NCBI GenBank assembly: GCA_002286715.1 | Contig: NSJX01000001.1 | Coordinates: 1,223,925-1,287,924, forward strand | From: Dentipellis sp. KUC8613 | Taxonomy: Eukaryota; Basidiomycota; Agaricomycetes; Russulales; Hericiaceae | DNA length: 64,000 nt | Reading direction: 5' to 3' | In this document: positions 1-10,772 of the stretch, piece by piece | How the letters are laid out: each line of letters opens with the position of its first letter | Numbering within the stretch: position 1 is the first letter of the stretch | Position numbers and translations under genes: made by a program | The notes under the pieces: model-generated | The model's database searches: none | The model's input: the letters and a program-made list of their open reading frames with translations, nothing else | What the model was told of the DNA's origin: nothing

Positions 1-111
1 ACGATAACCAAAGCCATTCCACGCCTACTCCAGGCAACCACGCCATACATCCCTCACTCGCCCTACAGGGCAAGCCTTCCAAATACACTTTCACGTTTTC
101 CCGTCATTCAG

Positions 112-168
112 GTATGTTGCCATAGCCTTCGTACCTCCATGACTGACTTTTCCGCATTCTCCCTCTAG
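112..168 (+). other. Probable 5' UTR intron of the SSD1-type gene
   Basis: A donor GTATGT follows AG at 112, and a pyrimidine-rich stretch ending CTCTAG closes at 168. The 57 nt length matches the introns of the downstream gene. It lies about 90 bp before the ATG at 260, so it would sit in the untranslated leader. This is inferred from splice signals only. Confidence 0.45.
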
Positions 169-259
169 TCCGACCTCGCTTCTAACATCTGAAAATTTAA
201 AACCCAAAAACATCACATAACGTCTCACTCTATATTTCAATCGCTGTTATACGAACGAC

Positions 260-3200
260 ATGACCGACGAAGTCACGCAACAACCCCAGAACGCTAAGAA
301 GGAGGAGAAGAAGCCACCGTCCAACGGTTCGACTCAGCAAGGCAATCCTCGTGGTCCTCGGCGCAACCCTTCCGTGTCCAAACCTCCCTCGGGTGGTAAC
401 GCTCCTCAAGGTGGATCCCGACCATCCTCGGGTGCCGGCAACAGGAAGAACTCCAATGCTCCTGCCGTCGAGTCAGGGTCCGATACCGGCAAGAGGGGCG
501 ACGGGAAGAAAAATGAGCAGCGCGGCAAGGGTCAAGGTGGTGGTGGCGGGCGGACGGGTCACCGTAAGGCTCCCTCTACGCAGCAGGGTAATCGCCAGGG
601 TGGAAAGGATCAGTCCTCCGCGAAGCAGAACAACCCATCGGCAACTGTGAGTGGTTCTGAAGCAAGTGATGCTCTCTCCTCCCTTCAACGAGTCATTGCC
701 GACCTGAAAACAACTTCACCGCCTAACCAGACCTCCCCACTGTCTGGCAACACCATGACCAGCTCGACCTCCATGCCCAGCTCTCAGACGACGACCTCGA
801 CCCTCCCCCCGAACGCACCCGTGTTCCAACCAGGGGCCTCCATGTATCCCGCTCCGGGTCTCGGCGAGCAACCACCAAGGCATCGCAAGGCCGCGTCTCT
901 TGGAGGTGCAGGATTATCTAGCAATTTCAACAACTTCTCCCCGCATCTAGGTTCTATGATCGAGGACGTTGAGGAAGGTCACGCTAACGTAAATTACGAG
1001 GAGGGTGAAATTCCGGAAAACGTCTACACTACTCAGGGACATCATCCGCGTTCGCAGTCACAGAGCTTCACGGCTCCTCGCTTTGCTGCACTTGCCGCAC
1101 AGCAAGAGCAGGGTGACATCGTTGGCCCTTCGGGTCGTCCCCAGCTTGCTCCAAACTTCATGTTCGGTGCGAGGCGCCGACCAAGCTCTACGACTCCCAT
1201 GGGCCCTCCAATTAATGAAGAAGATGCTGGATTCCAGTTTCCTCAACAGCAGACCATGCCGAGCTACTCCGACCAAGATCAGAGTCATCGTAGGGGGGAG
1301 AGTGGTGGCGAAATTAGGGGTATCATGGCCGAGCAGGTATGGGCCAACAATCAACAGTTACGATATCGTACTCAACGCCCAGAACAGATTGCCATTCAAA
1401 ACGAGATCGAAGCCTTGCAGAGGCAGCAGCAAGCCCTTTATCAGCAGCAGTTGGCGTCCAACCAGGTGCTGTCTTTCCAGACCAGCGGCCTTGCTCCGGG
1501 TCGCGCCGGTGCGCATCGCCGAGTGCAGAGCACCGTCCCTATGGGCTTAGGTGCCGGAAACTTGGGCGCCATGGGCCAGCAGGGTCTTATGAGTCAACTG
1601 GGTCTTGGTCATGTCAACCTTGGCCTTGATCAGTCCCAGGGTATTCCTCGCGGTCACGGCAGGCGACACAGCGTCAACGTAGTCAACAAGTCTGGAAGCC
1701 AGTCCAACTTTGGACAGATCTCGCAGGATGGGTTCGATGACGGGTTCGCCCCCCCTCCCGGGTTTGGTGGTCACTCTCGCCAGGCTTCCCGGGCAGACTC
1801 TAGTTGGCGCTTGAGTACGTGTCTGTTTGGCGTCGACGGTATCTTTCTTACTGACTATCTTGATAGACGGGGGCGTCGGGGGAATCCAGCAGAACAACGG
1901 ATTTACAGCAGATCTCGCACAAGCGCAAGCGCAGTTGCAGAGTCTTCAGCAATTCCGCGCTGCTGCTGGTGGCCACCATCATAAGATGCCTTCCTTCAGC
2001 TTCCCTAACATGCTTCCGAATATGATGGCCGCTAATATGATGGGTTTGGGCCTCGGTGGGATCAACCTTCTTCAGCAACAGCAGCAGCAATTCCAGTCGC
2101 AGTTGCAGCAGCAGTCGAACCAGCCCCAGCGCAAGTCTCTGTTCGCCCCGTATCTCCCCCAGGCCTCCCTCCCTCCTCTTTTGGCCACCGGGAAGTTGGT
2201 CGTCGGTATCCTTCGCGTCAACAAGCGTAACCGCTCGGACGCCTATGTCTCGACTGAAGTTCTTGATGCGGATATCTACATCTGTGGCTCTAAGGACCGT
2301 AACAGGGCTCTCGAGGGAGATATTGTGGCCGTCGAACTTCTGGATGTCGATGAAGTCTGGGGAACGAAGAAGGAGAAGGAGGAGAAGAAGAGGAAAAAGG
2401 AAGAGAATGCTGCTTACGAGATGAAGTCTGCGACGGGACGTAAGAACGACAAGAAGAAGGACGATGTCGAAGTCGAGGGACAGGGCATGATGCTGTTCGA
2501 GGATGAGGAGTACGTTTCCTTACTTCCTTCTACTTCCTTCGCAGCCCGTTTATTTGATCCTCGACATCATTCAGGGTGACAGACGAGGTAAAGCCGCAAT
2601 TTGCCGGCCACGTCGTAGCTGTGGTCGAGCGCATGCCCGGGCAACTGTTCTCAGGTACTCTGGGCCTCCTGCGCCCCTCTTCTGCCGCTACGAAGGAGAA
2701 GCAAGAGGCGGAACGTCGTGAGCGCGAAGGTGACCGTGGCGATGAACCGAGGAGGCCCATCGATCGCCCCAAGATCGTTTGGTTCAAGCCGACCGACAAG
2801 CGTGTCCCCCTCATCGCCATTCCGACTGAGCAGGCGCCAGCAGATTTCGTTCAGAACTCTGAGTCATATGCCAACAAGCTGTTCGTCGCATGTATCAAGC
2901 GTCACGTATGTCTGGTCTGCGACAGTATCCATAACTGTGGCTAATTATCATCTCACAACAGCCTATCAGCTCTCTTCACCCCTTCGGTACTTTGGTCGAG
3001 GAGCTGGGCCCTATCGGCGATATCGAAGTCGAAACCAGTGCTTTGCTCAAGGATTGTAACTTCCCCAGTGAAGATTTTGCGGAGAGTGTTCAGAAGTGCT
3101 TGCCTCCTATCCCTTGGACGTAAGTCAACAATGTATACGGCTGTAAGGCGAACGTTACTGATCGCCTTATTCTTAAGGATTCCCGAAAGGGAGTTCGAAG

Positions 3201-5326
3201 TCCGCAAGGACCTGCGCAAGGAGCGTATCTTCACGATTGACCCTGATACCGCAAAGGACCTAGATGATGCGCTTTCCATCTCTTTGAACGAGGATGGCAC
3301 CTACGAAGTTGGCATCCACATCGCTGATGTCTCTTACTTCGTCAAGCCGAATACTGCTCTGGATCGCGACGCTCGTAAAAGGGCAACTAGCGTGTATCTC
3401 ATTCAGCGTGCCGTGCCAATGCTCCCGCCTTCTTTGAGCGAGGAACTGTGCAGTTTGAACCCCGGCGTAGAACGTCTGGCCTTCTCCGTGATTCTGACGA
3501 TGACAAAGGACGCTAGAATCATCAAGAAGTGGTTTGGGAAGACAATCATCAAGTGCGTATATGTTCATCTCGAAACCCGCATAACCGTATTCATTGGTGG
3601 GGAACAGGTCGGCCACGAAGTTGTCTTATTCGAACGCCCAAGATGTGATTGACGGCAAACCACTCGGCGACATCCCCGTCGCCCCCGAGCACGACGCCTC
3701 GGCAGTTGAGCACGATATCAAAAGTCTTCAAGATCTGGCGAAGATCTTGCGTGCACGCCGGTTCCAGAACGGTGCACTTAGCCTGGAGTCCCCTCGTTTG
3801 ACGTTCGAACTTGACGAGAATGGGTTGCCCACGGATTGTGCGCAGTACCACCGCACTGAGGCTAATGAACTCGTCGAAGAGGTACGTCCTAAAAGGGAAT
3901 CCTTAGTCACTCGCGTTGACTATTTGCCATAGTTCATGCTTCTCAGCAACATCGCTGTCGCACAGCAGATTGCTGTCGCGCTCCCTGAGCAAGCTCTTCT
4001 CCGCAGGCACGATGTTCCCATTGAACGTCGCTTGGTCAGTGTCTTCAACGCAATCATCCTTCATATAGGAACTCATGAGCCGTCTTTTTAGAACATGCTC
4101 GTCGAGCGTGCCAACCGCCTTGGCGTCACCATCGACGTATCGTCGTCTGGTGCCTTGATGAAGTCCTTCGACAGTATCGAAGATCCCACGGCCCGACAGT
4201 TGCTCCAGTTGCTTTCCTACAAGGCAACTCATCGTGCGAAGTATTTCTGCGCAGGCATGCTGGACATCGCCAAGTATCATCATTATGCTCTCAATGTCCC
4301 GCTGTACACGCACTTCACGTCGCCCATCCGTCGCTATGCTGACATTCTCGTCCATCGCCAACTCGAGTCGGTTCTGCAGAACGGAAGTGGGTGCTACGAT
4401 CACAATTCTATCCAAGCTACATACTAATCTATCCTTTTTTTTAGCGGAGACAAAGTTCACTATGGATCGTGACGCTGTTGCCAAGGTCACACAGCAATGC
4501 AACATGTAGGTGTTCGGAGCTGGCTATATTTGCAATACGTCTAACATCGGACTTTTCACAGCAAGCGAGACTCTGCCCAGCTCGCTCAGGAGCAGTCGGC
4601 GCACCTGTACTTGTGCATCTTGATCTCCGATCTCACCTCTCGCTATGGTCCCGTTGTCCGCCAGGCCAAAGTTGTTGGTGTGCTCGATGCTGCATTCGAT
4701 GTTTTGGTGCCGGAGTTCAGCATCGAGAAGCGCGTTCACGTCGATCAGATGCCCATCGACGTAAGTAAGATATCTTTCATTGGACGATGACGCGCTGACA
4801 GTATATATAGAACCACGTCTACGACGAGCATTCGCACACCCTTCAGATCTACTGGTCCGACCGCGACGTCATCAGCTGGCTCGCAGAAAACAGCGATGAC
4901 GAGCATCTGAAGAAGGTGAAGCAGACCGCGGAACAGCATGCCGCCAAGATGGAGGTCGTGTCTCGCTCCGTACACGACGAGAAGGCCTTATTCGACGAGG
5001 ACGACGGCGATGACGAGGTCGTCCTCGGCCGTGACAGCAAGACCGAGGAGAACGCGAACGAGACGTCCAAGCAGCGCCTCTTGTCCAAGGCCAAGATCAT
5101 GCCCGAGTTTGAGGGCTTGAAGACAACCTCCTCTGGCCACAAGATCCAGGAGATTAAGGAGCTGATGACGGTCCCGGTACGCTTTCTCGCTTCTCGTGCT
5201 CTTCTCGGTCTCTTGCTGAACAATGGCTTTCTTCAGGTCATCGTCACCGCCGACCTCACGAAGAGCCCTCCCGTCATCAAAGTTTACAGCGTCAACCCGT
5301 ACGCCGACAAGGCAAAGAAGGCCTAA
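260..5326 (+). CDS. SSD1: SSD1-type RNB-domain RNA-binding protein (Dis3L2/RNase II family)
   Basis: Twelve exons (260-1814, 1867-2509, 2575-2905, 2962-3119, 3178-3552, 3608-3881, 3933-4034, 4092-4386, 4445-4505, 4562-4760, 4811-5176, 5237-5326) join to a 1482-residue protein with a consistent frame. Residues 1 to about 620 are disordered, Gly/Ser/Gln-rich, with a polyglutamine run near 600. A cold-shock domain begins near 626 ('GILRVNKRNRSDAYV', 'ICGSKDRNRALEGD'). The RNB domain begins near 895 with 'DPDTAKDLDDAL' and ends with the 'SPIRRYAD' motif. Yeast Ssd1 binds mRNAs for cell-wall proteins, acts in translational control under the kinase Cbk1, and is described as nuclease-dead. Here the four aspartates of the RNase II active site (D-x5-D-x-D-D) are all present, so activity cannot be excluded. 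The C-terminal region is acidic with an OB-like end. The start has an in-frame disordered tail typical of the family. Confidence 0.93.
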
Positions 5327-5869
5327 AGCAGCCGCATTTTCTTACTGAATTCTGTACTTCTATTCTAACGACCCAACCACCTCCATGCACTTCATTTTCT
5401 CCCAATCACAATTTCTTTGATATTTGCTATCCGTCCAACCCTTGTCTGTACGCGGCTGCCCCATCGCAGGCTTCTGTTGTAGACTTTCTCCCGCTCTGGA
5501 ACGTATTCACGGAAGGTTGTACAACACGTACTTGTTTTGTTCGCAATGACACTTTTGAATTCTCATTTTCACTCCCAATCAAATCGCGCAAGCTCTGAAG
5601 ATGAAGAATCAACAGCAAAGGAGGGATACTACATTGGCGTGACTGGGATCCGGTGCTGGACCGACCCGTGCACGGTAAATACAAAGGGTAGAAGGGCTAC
5701 AGGGGTGAGCTAGTAAAATACAGCCTCGATTATATATGAAGGTAACATGGGCATATGCTGCGTGATGTCAACGAAAGTGAGCATGCATGATAATAATACA
5801 GCGAGCAAAACGACTCGGGTCTATGCAGAAGCCTCAAGAAAAGCGACGGCGACAAATGTGAACGTGCCG
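5327..5869. other. Convergent intergenic region, 3' ends of SSD1 and the BTB gene
   Basis: Two genes end towards each other here. The AT-rich stretches after 5330 and around 5700-5800 are compatible with 3' UTRs and poly(A) sites on both strands. No further gene or repeat is seen. Confidence 0.5.
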
Positions 5870-7368
5870 CTACAGCCAGTTCGCAGTGCCGCGCGAGCGG
5901 AGCGAGAACACGCCCTGCGCGTCCTTGCGCCCGCGGTCCGCGAGCTTCTGCTGTAGCGACGGCGACGGCGACGAGAGGGGGGCGAGCGAGGCGACGTCGC
6001 TCGAGCGCGAACGCGCGCTCTTGGCGGAGCTCGTCCCCGACCCGAGCGAGTCGCGGCCGTGGCCGTCGCGCTCGGACGAGACGAGCGTGCGCTCGCCCGA
6101 GTCGCGGTCGCGCATCGTGTGCGTGCTCTGGATGGAGCCCGTGCTGCTCATGCTGTCCGCGCCGCGCGTGTGCGTGCGCGGCTGGCGCGTGCGGAGCTCC
6201 TCGACGCAGAGCTTGTGCAGGTCGTCCAGGCCCAGATAACGCGCCTCATCGCGCAGGGCAACAAGCGCCTCGATGCGTCCGGTGGAGTAGGTGTGCAGCT
6301 GGACGGCGTGAGGGAGCGTCGTCGTGTAGTCGATGGTGGAAGGAGGAGAGCGCAGGAAGGCTAAAATGTGCTCGTATCTAGAAAGGAATATTTTGTTAGA
6401 TAGGAAAAACGTATCCGATGGAGAGACACTCACGAGGCGCTGGCACGGTCCAAGAAGATGTGCATGTGCGTTGAGGACTGAGGCAGAAGCCCGGACGACT
6501 CCAGATGGTGGTGGAATATGGAGTTGAACGACGTGTCCGGGGAGTCGCAATACTCGCTAGTACGAGAATACACAGAAGATGCATCCGAGTTGCGGCGGAA
6601 GAGCGACTTGAGATAGTCTGCGAGATGCGACGGCCGGGACGTGAGCGTGCTCAGAGTAGTCTTGTGGGAGGCCGTACTTGTCTCGAGAGTGACAATGACC
6701 TTGGAAGCATCTATCGGGGCAGCAGGCACAGGCGACAAGAGAATGCACTCAAAGGGAGGAGGGGCTGGGGAAGAGTGGAGGTGAGCAGGGAGTGGAGGCA
6801 CAGGCGGGAACATGGCAGAAATGGGGGGTGAGGGCGTCTTGAGAACGGAGCGAACGGAGCGAACAGACGGCTCAGACGCGACGGGCGGTGGTGGGGGAGG
6901 ACGTGTGGGGCGAGCAGGAGTGGAAGAGTGCTGCAGGGGAAGTGAAGGGGAGCTTTTAGACAGCGGAAGGGGCGGCCGGGGCGGGGTCTCGGGAGGAGTG
7001 GCAGGGTGTCTTTGCTCGGTTTCATATTCGCATTGTTCCAAAGATGCATCGTCCTCGTACTCCTCCTCTCCTTCGTATTCGCTTTCCATTATGCACGTCG
7101 ATGCTTTGTCTGCATCATCCGATCCATGCATGAGTCTGACTCCAGAGCCGGCTAGGGCATCGTCGGGGGTGCGCACGACGAGTGCGCCTGTGCCGAGTTC
7201 ACGGACGCGCGGAGGCGCATCTTCGAGGGTAGGCTCCGAGATGCGCATTGGCTTGGCTGCCGCTGCATAAAGGGTGGCCTGAGAGGCCTGTGAGGGCGTG
7301 CGGGTCAACCAGGACATGGGACTTGTGAGAGAGGGACGGCGGGGGGCATGAGAGGGTTTGAAGGCCAT
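5870..7368 (-). CDS. BTB/POZ-like domain protein with disordered flanks
   Basis: Two exons: 7368-6434 and 6377-5870, joined by a 56 nt intron (donor GTGAGT, acceptor CTAG) that gives 'DRASASYEHILAFL' across the junction. The frame is open up to 7545, but the ATG at 7368 sits in a strong context (GCCACCATGG) and is the better start. The first half is Pro/Ser-rich and disordered. The middle contains a BTB-like core: 'VIVTLETSTASHKTTLSTL', a long insert carrying a Ser-rich loop, then 'ILAFLRSPPSTI' and 'ARYLGLDDLHKLCVEEL'. The C-terminal 100 residues are Ser/Arg-rich. BTB domains mediate dimerisation or cullin-3 binding; no partner domain (Kelch, zinc finger) is visible, so the specific role is unknown. 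It faces the Rpr2-type gene across a 234 bp shared promoter. Confidence 0.75.
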
Positions 7369-7602
7369 GGTGGCGGAAGATGGAGGAGAGTTGTGAGGAG
7401 AAAGGGGGAAGGAGGAGGGGGGGTTACGGGGGAGAGAATGGGAGCGGTGCGTGGCCAGCATGCTTGCAAAACGTGTGAATGGAGGACAAGGGCAGCGGCC
7501 ATGGCTTAAGAGTGCGCAGACAATCGACCCGCGTAACAAGAACAATAGCGGCGTCTAATCCTCAATACAATAGCCTCCCTTTCCTTTTCTGGACGCCACC
7601 CT
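7369..7602. promoter_or_regulatory. Divergent promoter between the BTB gene and the Rpr2-type gene
   Basis: The two ATGs are only 234 bp apart and face outward, so both promoters and leaders must lie here. The stretch near 7380-7430 is purine-rich on the plus strand, i.e. a pyrimidine-rich leader for the minus-strand gene. No clear TATA box. Confidence 0.5.
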
Positions 7603-8205
7603 ATGGATCCCTCCGCCGCCTTTGCCTGCTCCCTCCCCGACGCCCTCCTCTCCGTCTCCCCCGCCCTCGCCGCCCTCCATGCTGTCCGCGCACGTCGCCA
7701 GTACCACCCAGAGCCCCTTCCCGCCTTCTGCGCCCGCTGCGGGTCTTATCTGTTCGACGGACACGGCGCCTTCAGGCTGAGTCGGCCTTCCCTTTCGAGA
7801 CAAAAGGACCGCAAGCGCTCGGCACAGGAGCGATCGGCAGAGATGTCTTGTGCTGCATGCGGACACACACAACGCACACTTCTTCCACGGGGAAATGCTG
7901 CCTTGTTCAAGCCTGTCCGTCGTAGAATTGCCCCGCAGACGTCCGCGACGCGGCCCACAGCCGCACCACAGCCGCCTACAGACGTCAATATCCCCGACAC
8001 GCCCCTCACGCCCCTCACCCCGCTCTCCCATTCGCCCTCGCCCTCCCCCCTCCCTTCCGTCGCATCTTCACAACCAAAGAAATCGCGACCAAAGAAAAAG
8101 TCTGCCCTGCAGGAGATGCTAGCGCGGAACAAAGAGAAGCAGGAACGCGTCAAGTCAGGCAACACCGCGAGTTCTGGTTTGGAAAGCTTCCTCAGCACTC
8201 TATGA
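7603..8205 (+). CDS. RNase P/MRP subunit, Rpr2/Rpp21/Snm1 family
   Basis: Single-exon gene of 200 residues, with an ATG at 7603 close to the promoter midpoint. Two zinc-binding cysteine pairs are visible, 'FCARCGSYLF' near residue 43 and 'MSCAACGHTQ' near 81; this CxxC...CxxC spacing and the helical N-terminus are the hallmark of the Rpr2/Rpp21/Snm1 family of protein subunits of RNase P and RNase MRP, which act in tRNA 5' processing and rRNA maturation in the nucleus. The region after residue 100 is Pro/Thr/Ser-rich, and a basic stretch 'KKSRPKKKSALQEMLARN' near 160 may help RNA binding or nuclear import. Which of the two complexes it serves cannot be decided from sequence. It converges with the first RTA1-like gene, 172 bp downstream. 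Confidence 0.75.
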   Translation: MDPSAAFACSLPDALLSVSPALAALHAVRARRQYHPEPLPAFCARCGSYLFDGHGAFRLSRPSLSRQKDRKRSAQERSAEMSCAACGHTQRTLLPRGNAALFKPVRRRIAPQTSATRPTAAPQPPTDVNIPDTPLTPLTPLSHSPSPSPLPSVASSQPKKSRPKKKSALQEMLARNKEKQERVKSGNTASSGLESFLSTL

Positions 8206-8377
8206 CATCGGATAGATATGGCACATGCACACTCCGTTAACAATAACACGATCGCGCAAACGCACAAGACTCCATATCACGGCGTGTCTCTGCGTGTGTA
8301 CCTGTACCCACGCACGATTCACGGGTATCACAATAACAACAAAAAAGCATCCCCAGGAACGTTCCCTCCCTCCTCTC

Positions 8378-9760
8378 TCAAGTGACAAGAACTCTATCGC
8401 CGGACGACGCATCCTGGTCATGTGTGCTCCTTCCCCCGGTGGTACTGCTTCCCCGACCGATCGGCTCCAGGAGCTCGAAATTATCTCTCTGCTCCTCGTC
8501 GGCAGCTTTGGGCTTTGGTGGCGCAGGGATGAACCTCCCCGGCCAGAATGGAACGTAGACCACCACGGCGATGAAGAGCGGGAGGGTATCGAGGCCGTAG
8601 AAGTAACCCTCGGTCGTGGACAGTGGTCCGGAGAAGCCCTCCGACATTTCTACCGTTCGGTAGACGGAACGGACCTGGGCAGTCGCCGTCAGTAGGTACG
8701 GAAGGATCATGTATGACTGGCAGCCACGCACGATAATACCAAGACAGTTGATTGCAACCACTACGGTGAACGTCCTCCAGTCCGAATACCATCGCTTAGC
8801 GCTGTCTCGGCTCCATACCTGTGGCTCGTATTTGCGGACGCGGTACACGAAAATTCCGAAAATAGCGGTAAAAACCAGGAAGGACAGCAGTTGGAGGATG
8901 AGGCCGACAAGCATGACCTATCAAGAATCGTCAGTGTGAGTGGCCTTGAACATGAAAAATCATAAGACGTGGCTTTACATAGCTGCCTATCTTGGCCGTT
9001 ATGGCTGTTGGGTGCGCAGCTATACTTCCTCCATTAGCCTGTGCAGCCTGTCAGCAACGCGAAACGAGGGGAATGGCGCAGGATGCTCGCCTGGATCAGG
9101 AAGGTGACGATGTCGGATATGACGAAGAAGCGGGTAATGCGGTGGGGAGGGACCAGCCGCAGATGCTGTTCGCAAGCAAGGTGACGGACAAGTCGACCAA
9201 GGATCATGTAGTCTGCTGCAATGAAAGCGCACGGCTGGAGTCTGTCTTCAGCTGGAGGTCAGTGAGCAACTCGAGATGATATGCGCACGGATAGAACGAT
9301 GAACAAGTCCTGCATGATGTACCAGGCTATGGAGTCGGGGTATTTATGAAGAGGCCACCTGAAAATGAAGCCGAACGACATCGCTGGGCGAGTCTCAGCT
9401 CTTCTGCCTTTGGTCACGTTGGCCGACTGTCGACGCACTTAGTTCACCGATGACAAGGACGGACATCCACCATGACCGCGTTCTCCACATGCACAGAAAA
9501 TGTGCGTTGGCCACCACATCGAACAGCACTATGATAAAATCAGCGATCGGTAGGAGTGAAATTCATCTGTGATGTTGCTCACAGTATCCAGTCAGTGTCA
9601 AGGAATTGGTTGTAATATAATGCAAAGGATTGTAGGGATCATTCTTGGGGTCGGCGAACGGGTCCGCGACATGGGCAGGATGGTCATCGGCTCGGGCGAC
9701 AAGCACAAGGGCCGCTACAAGGATAGCAGCACGAGCGAGCGACGGCATGCTGGGCGCCAT
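8378..9760 (-). CDS. RTA1-like seven-helix membrane protein, copy A of four
   Basis: Seven exons (9760-9583, 9528-9439, 9383-9289, 9234-9091, 9047-8979, 8917-8732, 8674-8378) give 352 residues in a consistent frame. A signal peptide (about residues 1-24) is followed by 'ADPFADPKNDPYNPLHYI', shared with copies B-D. Then come hydrophobic helices with the family signatures 'AADYMILGRLVRHL', 'ISDIVTFLIQ' and 'DTLPLF..PFWPGRFI'. RTA1-family proteins (fungal lipid-translocating exporters: Rta1, Rtm1, Rsb1) are plasma-membrane proteins linked to sterol or sphingoid-base homeostasis and drug tolerance; the substrate here is unknown. Two oddities: the intron after 'TFLIQ' appears to start with GC (GCGAGC) instead of GT, and the segment after it reads AAQANGGS instead of the AAGGG seen in C and D. 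The 70-residue C-terminal tail is hydrophilic. Confidence 0.88.
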
Positions 9761-10772
9761 CGGAGTCGACGTACCAGAGCCAGTGGACGGTGTGGAGACA
9801 AACGCCTCCCCTCCTGCCCCCGCCCTCGTTTTGATAGCGGGCCGTCACCTGCAGAAATCGGCGAAGCAATGGCCGCAGCCCAGGCTCGAGCTCGCACCGT
9901 TCCCACCGCACCGCGCGCTAGCACATTGGCGCTGCAGCCCGGCCAGAACCCATCTGTCAGAGCTGCGCTTTCGGATTTTGCACGACCTGTCTACACGAAC
10001 AGGCAGCGAAAACGAACTGGCGCCAGTGGCGGTACGCAGTGCGTAGTAATGCGAGGGCATCAGCGGCCATCCAGATAGGTCGGATTGGCGTGCGCGGGCC
10101 CCGGCGTGCCTACCATCAACATCCATCCGCAGTCCGCAGTCGGGCGCTGCGTGGAACGGGCAGATAGCGGGGTATGATCGCCTATGATTCGAATGGGCAG
10201 AACGTCGGCGTCGTTGCGGGGAAGGCTTGGCAGGTCATGCTGCGATAAAATTGCAGCGGACGGTATACTCGCGCGGGGTGGAGGGGACGCGTGATGCGTT
10301 GGCGTACAGGGCCGCGGAGAAGGAGGTCGCGGCAAACTTTGTCTGGAGCCATGACCAGGCTTGCTTGCGCTCAGCAACTCGCCTCGGCAATCGTGAGTGG
10401 GGGGAAAGATTTCATGAAGTGATTCAAACCACCGGGGGGTTATCTGGATAGGCCGGGAGATATGCGAGCACCAACTTGGTCTCCTTGACGATATGAATTG
10501 CGCAGCAAGGGTATCTAGCCGTAGTAGCAAACTCGAGGACAAAGTCAGTGTATACTTATTTAAGTACGGTAATGTCCATGGTCCGTTGTACAATGAAACA
10601 ACGCCCAGTATCGTAGATAGTCCGCACTCTATGGCAAAGAGATAAAATTATAGGATACAGAGATACATGCCTGCTAGTGCATGTCATATCTGCTGAAACG
10701 ATTAGCATGAAGCTGAAAAGACGAGCTACGGCGTATATACCGCACCTTGCATCCTTGAAGCCGTGCGACGCT
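9761..10772. other. Spacer between RTA1-like copies A and B
   Basis: The region is GC-rich upstream of copy A and AT-rich near 10540-10740, where the 3' UTR of copy B should lie. Open frames here show no family features and no conserved splice pattern. No remnant of a fifth RTA1 copy is recognisable. Confidence 0.45.

Noticed and set aside
10060..10593. 177-codon minus-strand open frame between RTA1 copies A and B
   Set aside because: Composition is arbitrary (mixed Pro/Ser/His runs), with no splice logic and no match to the RTA1 family or any known domain.
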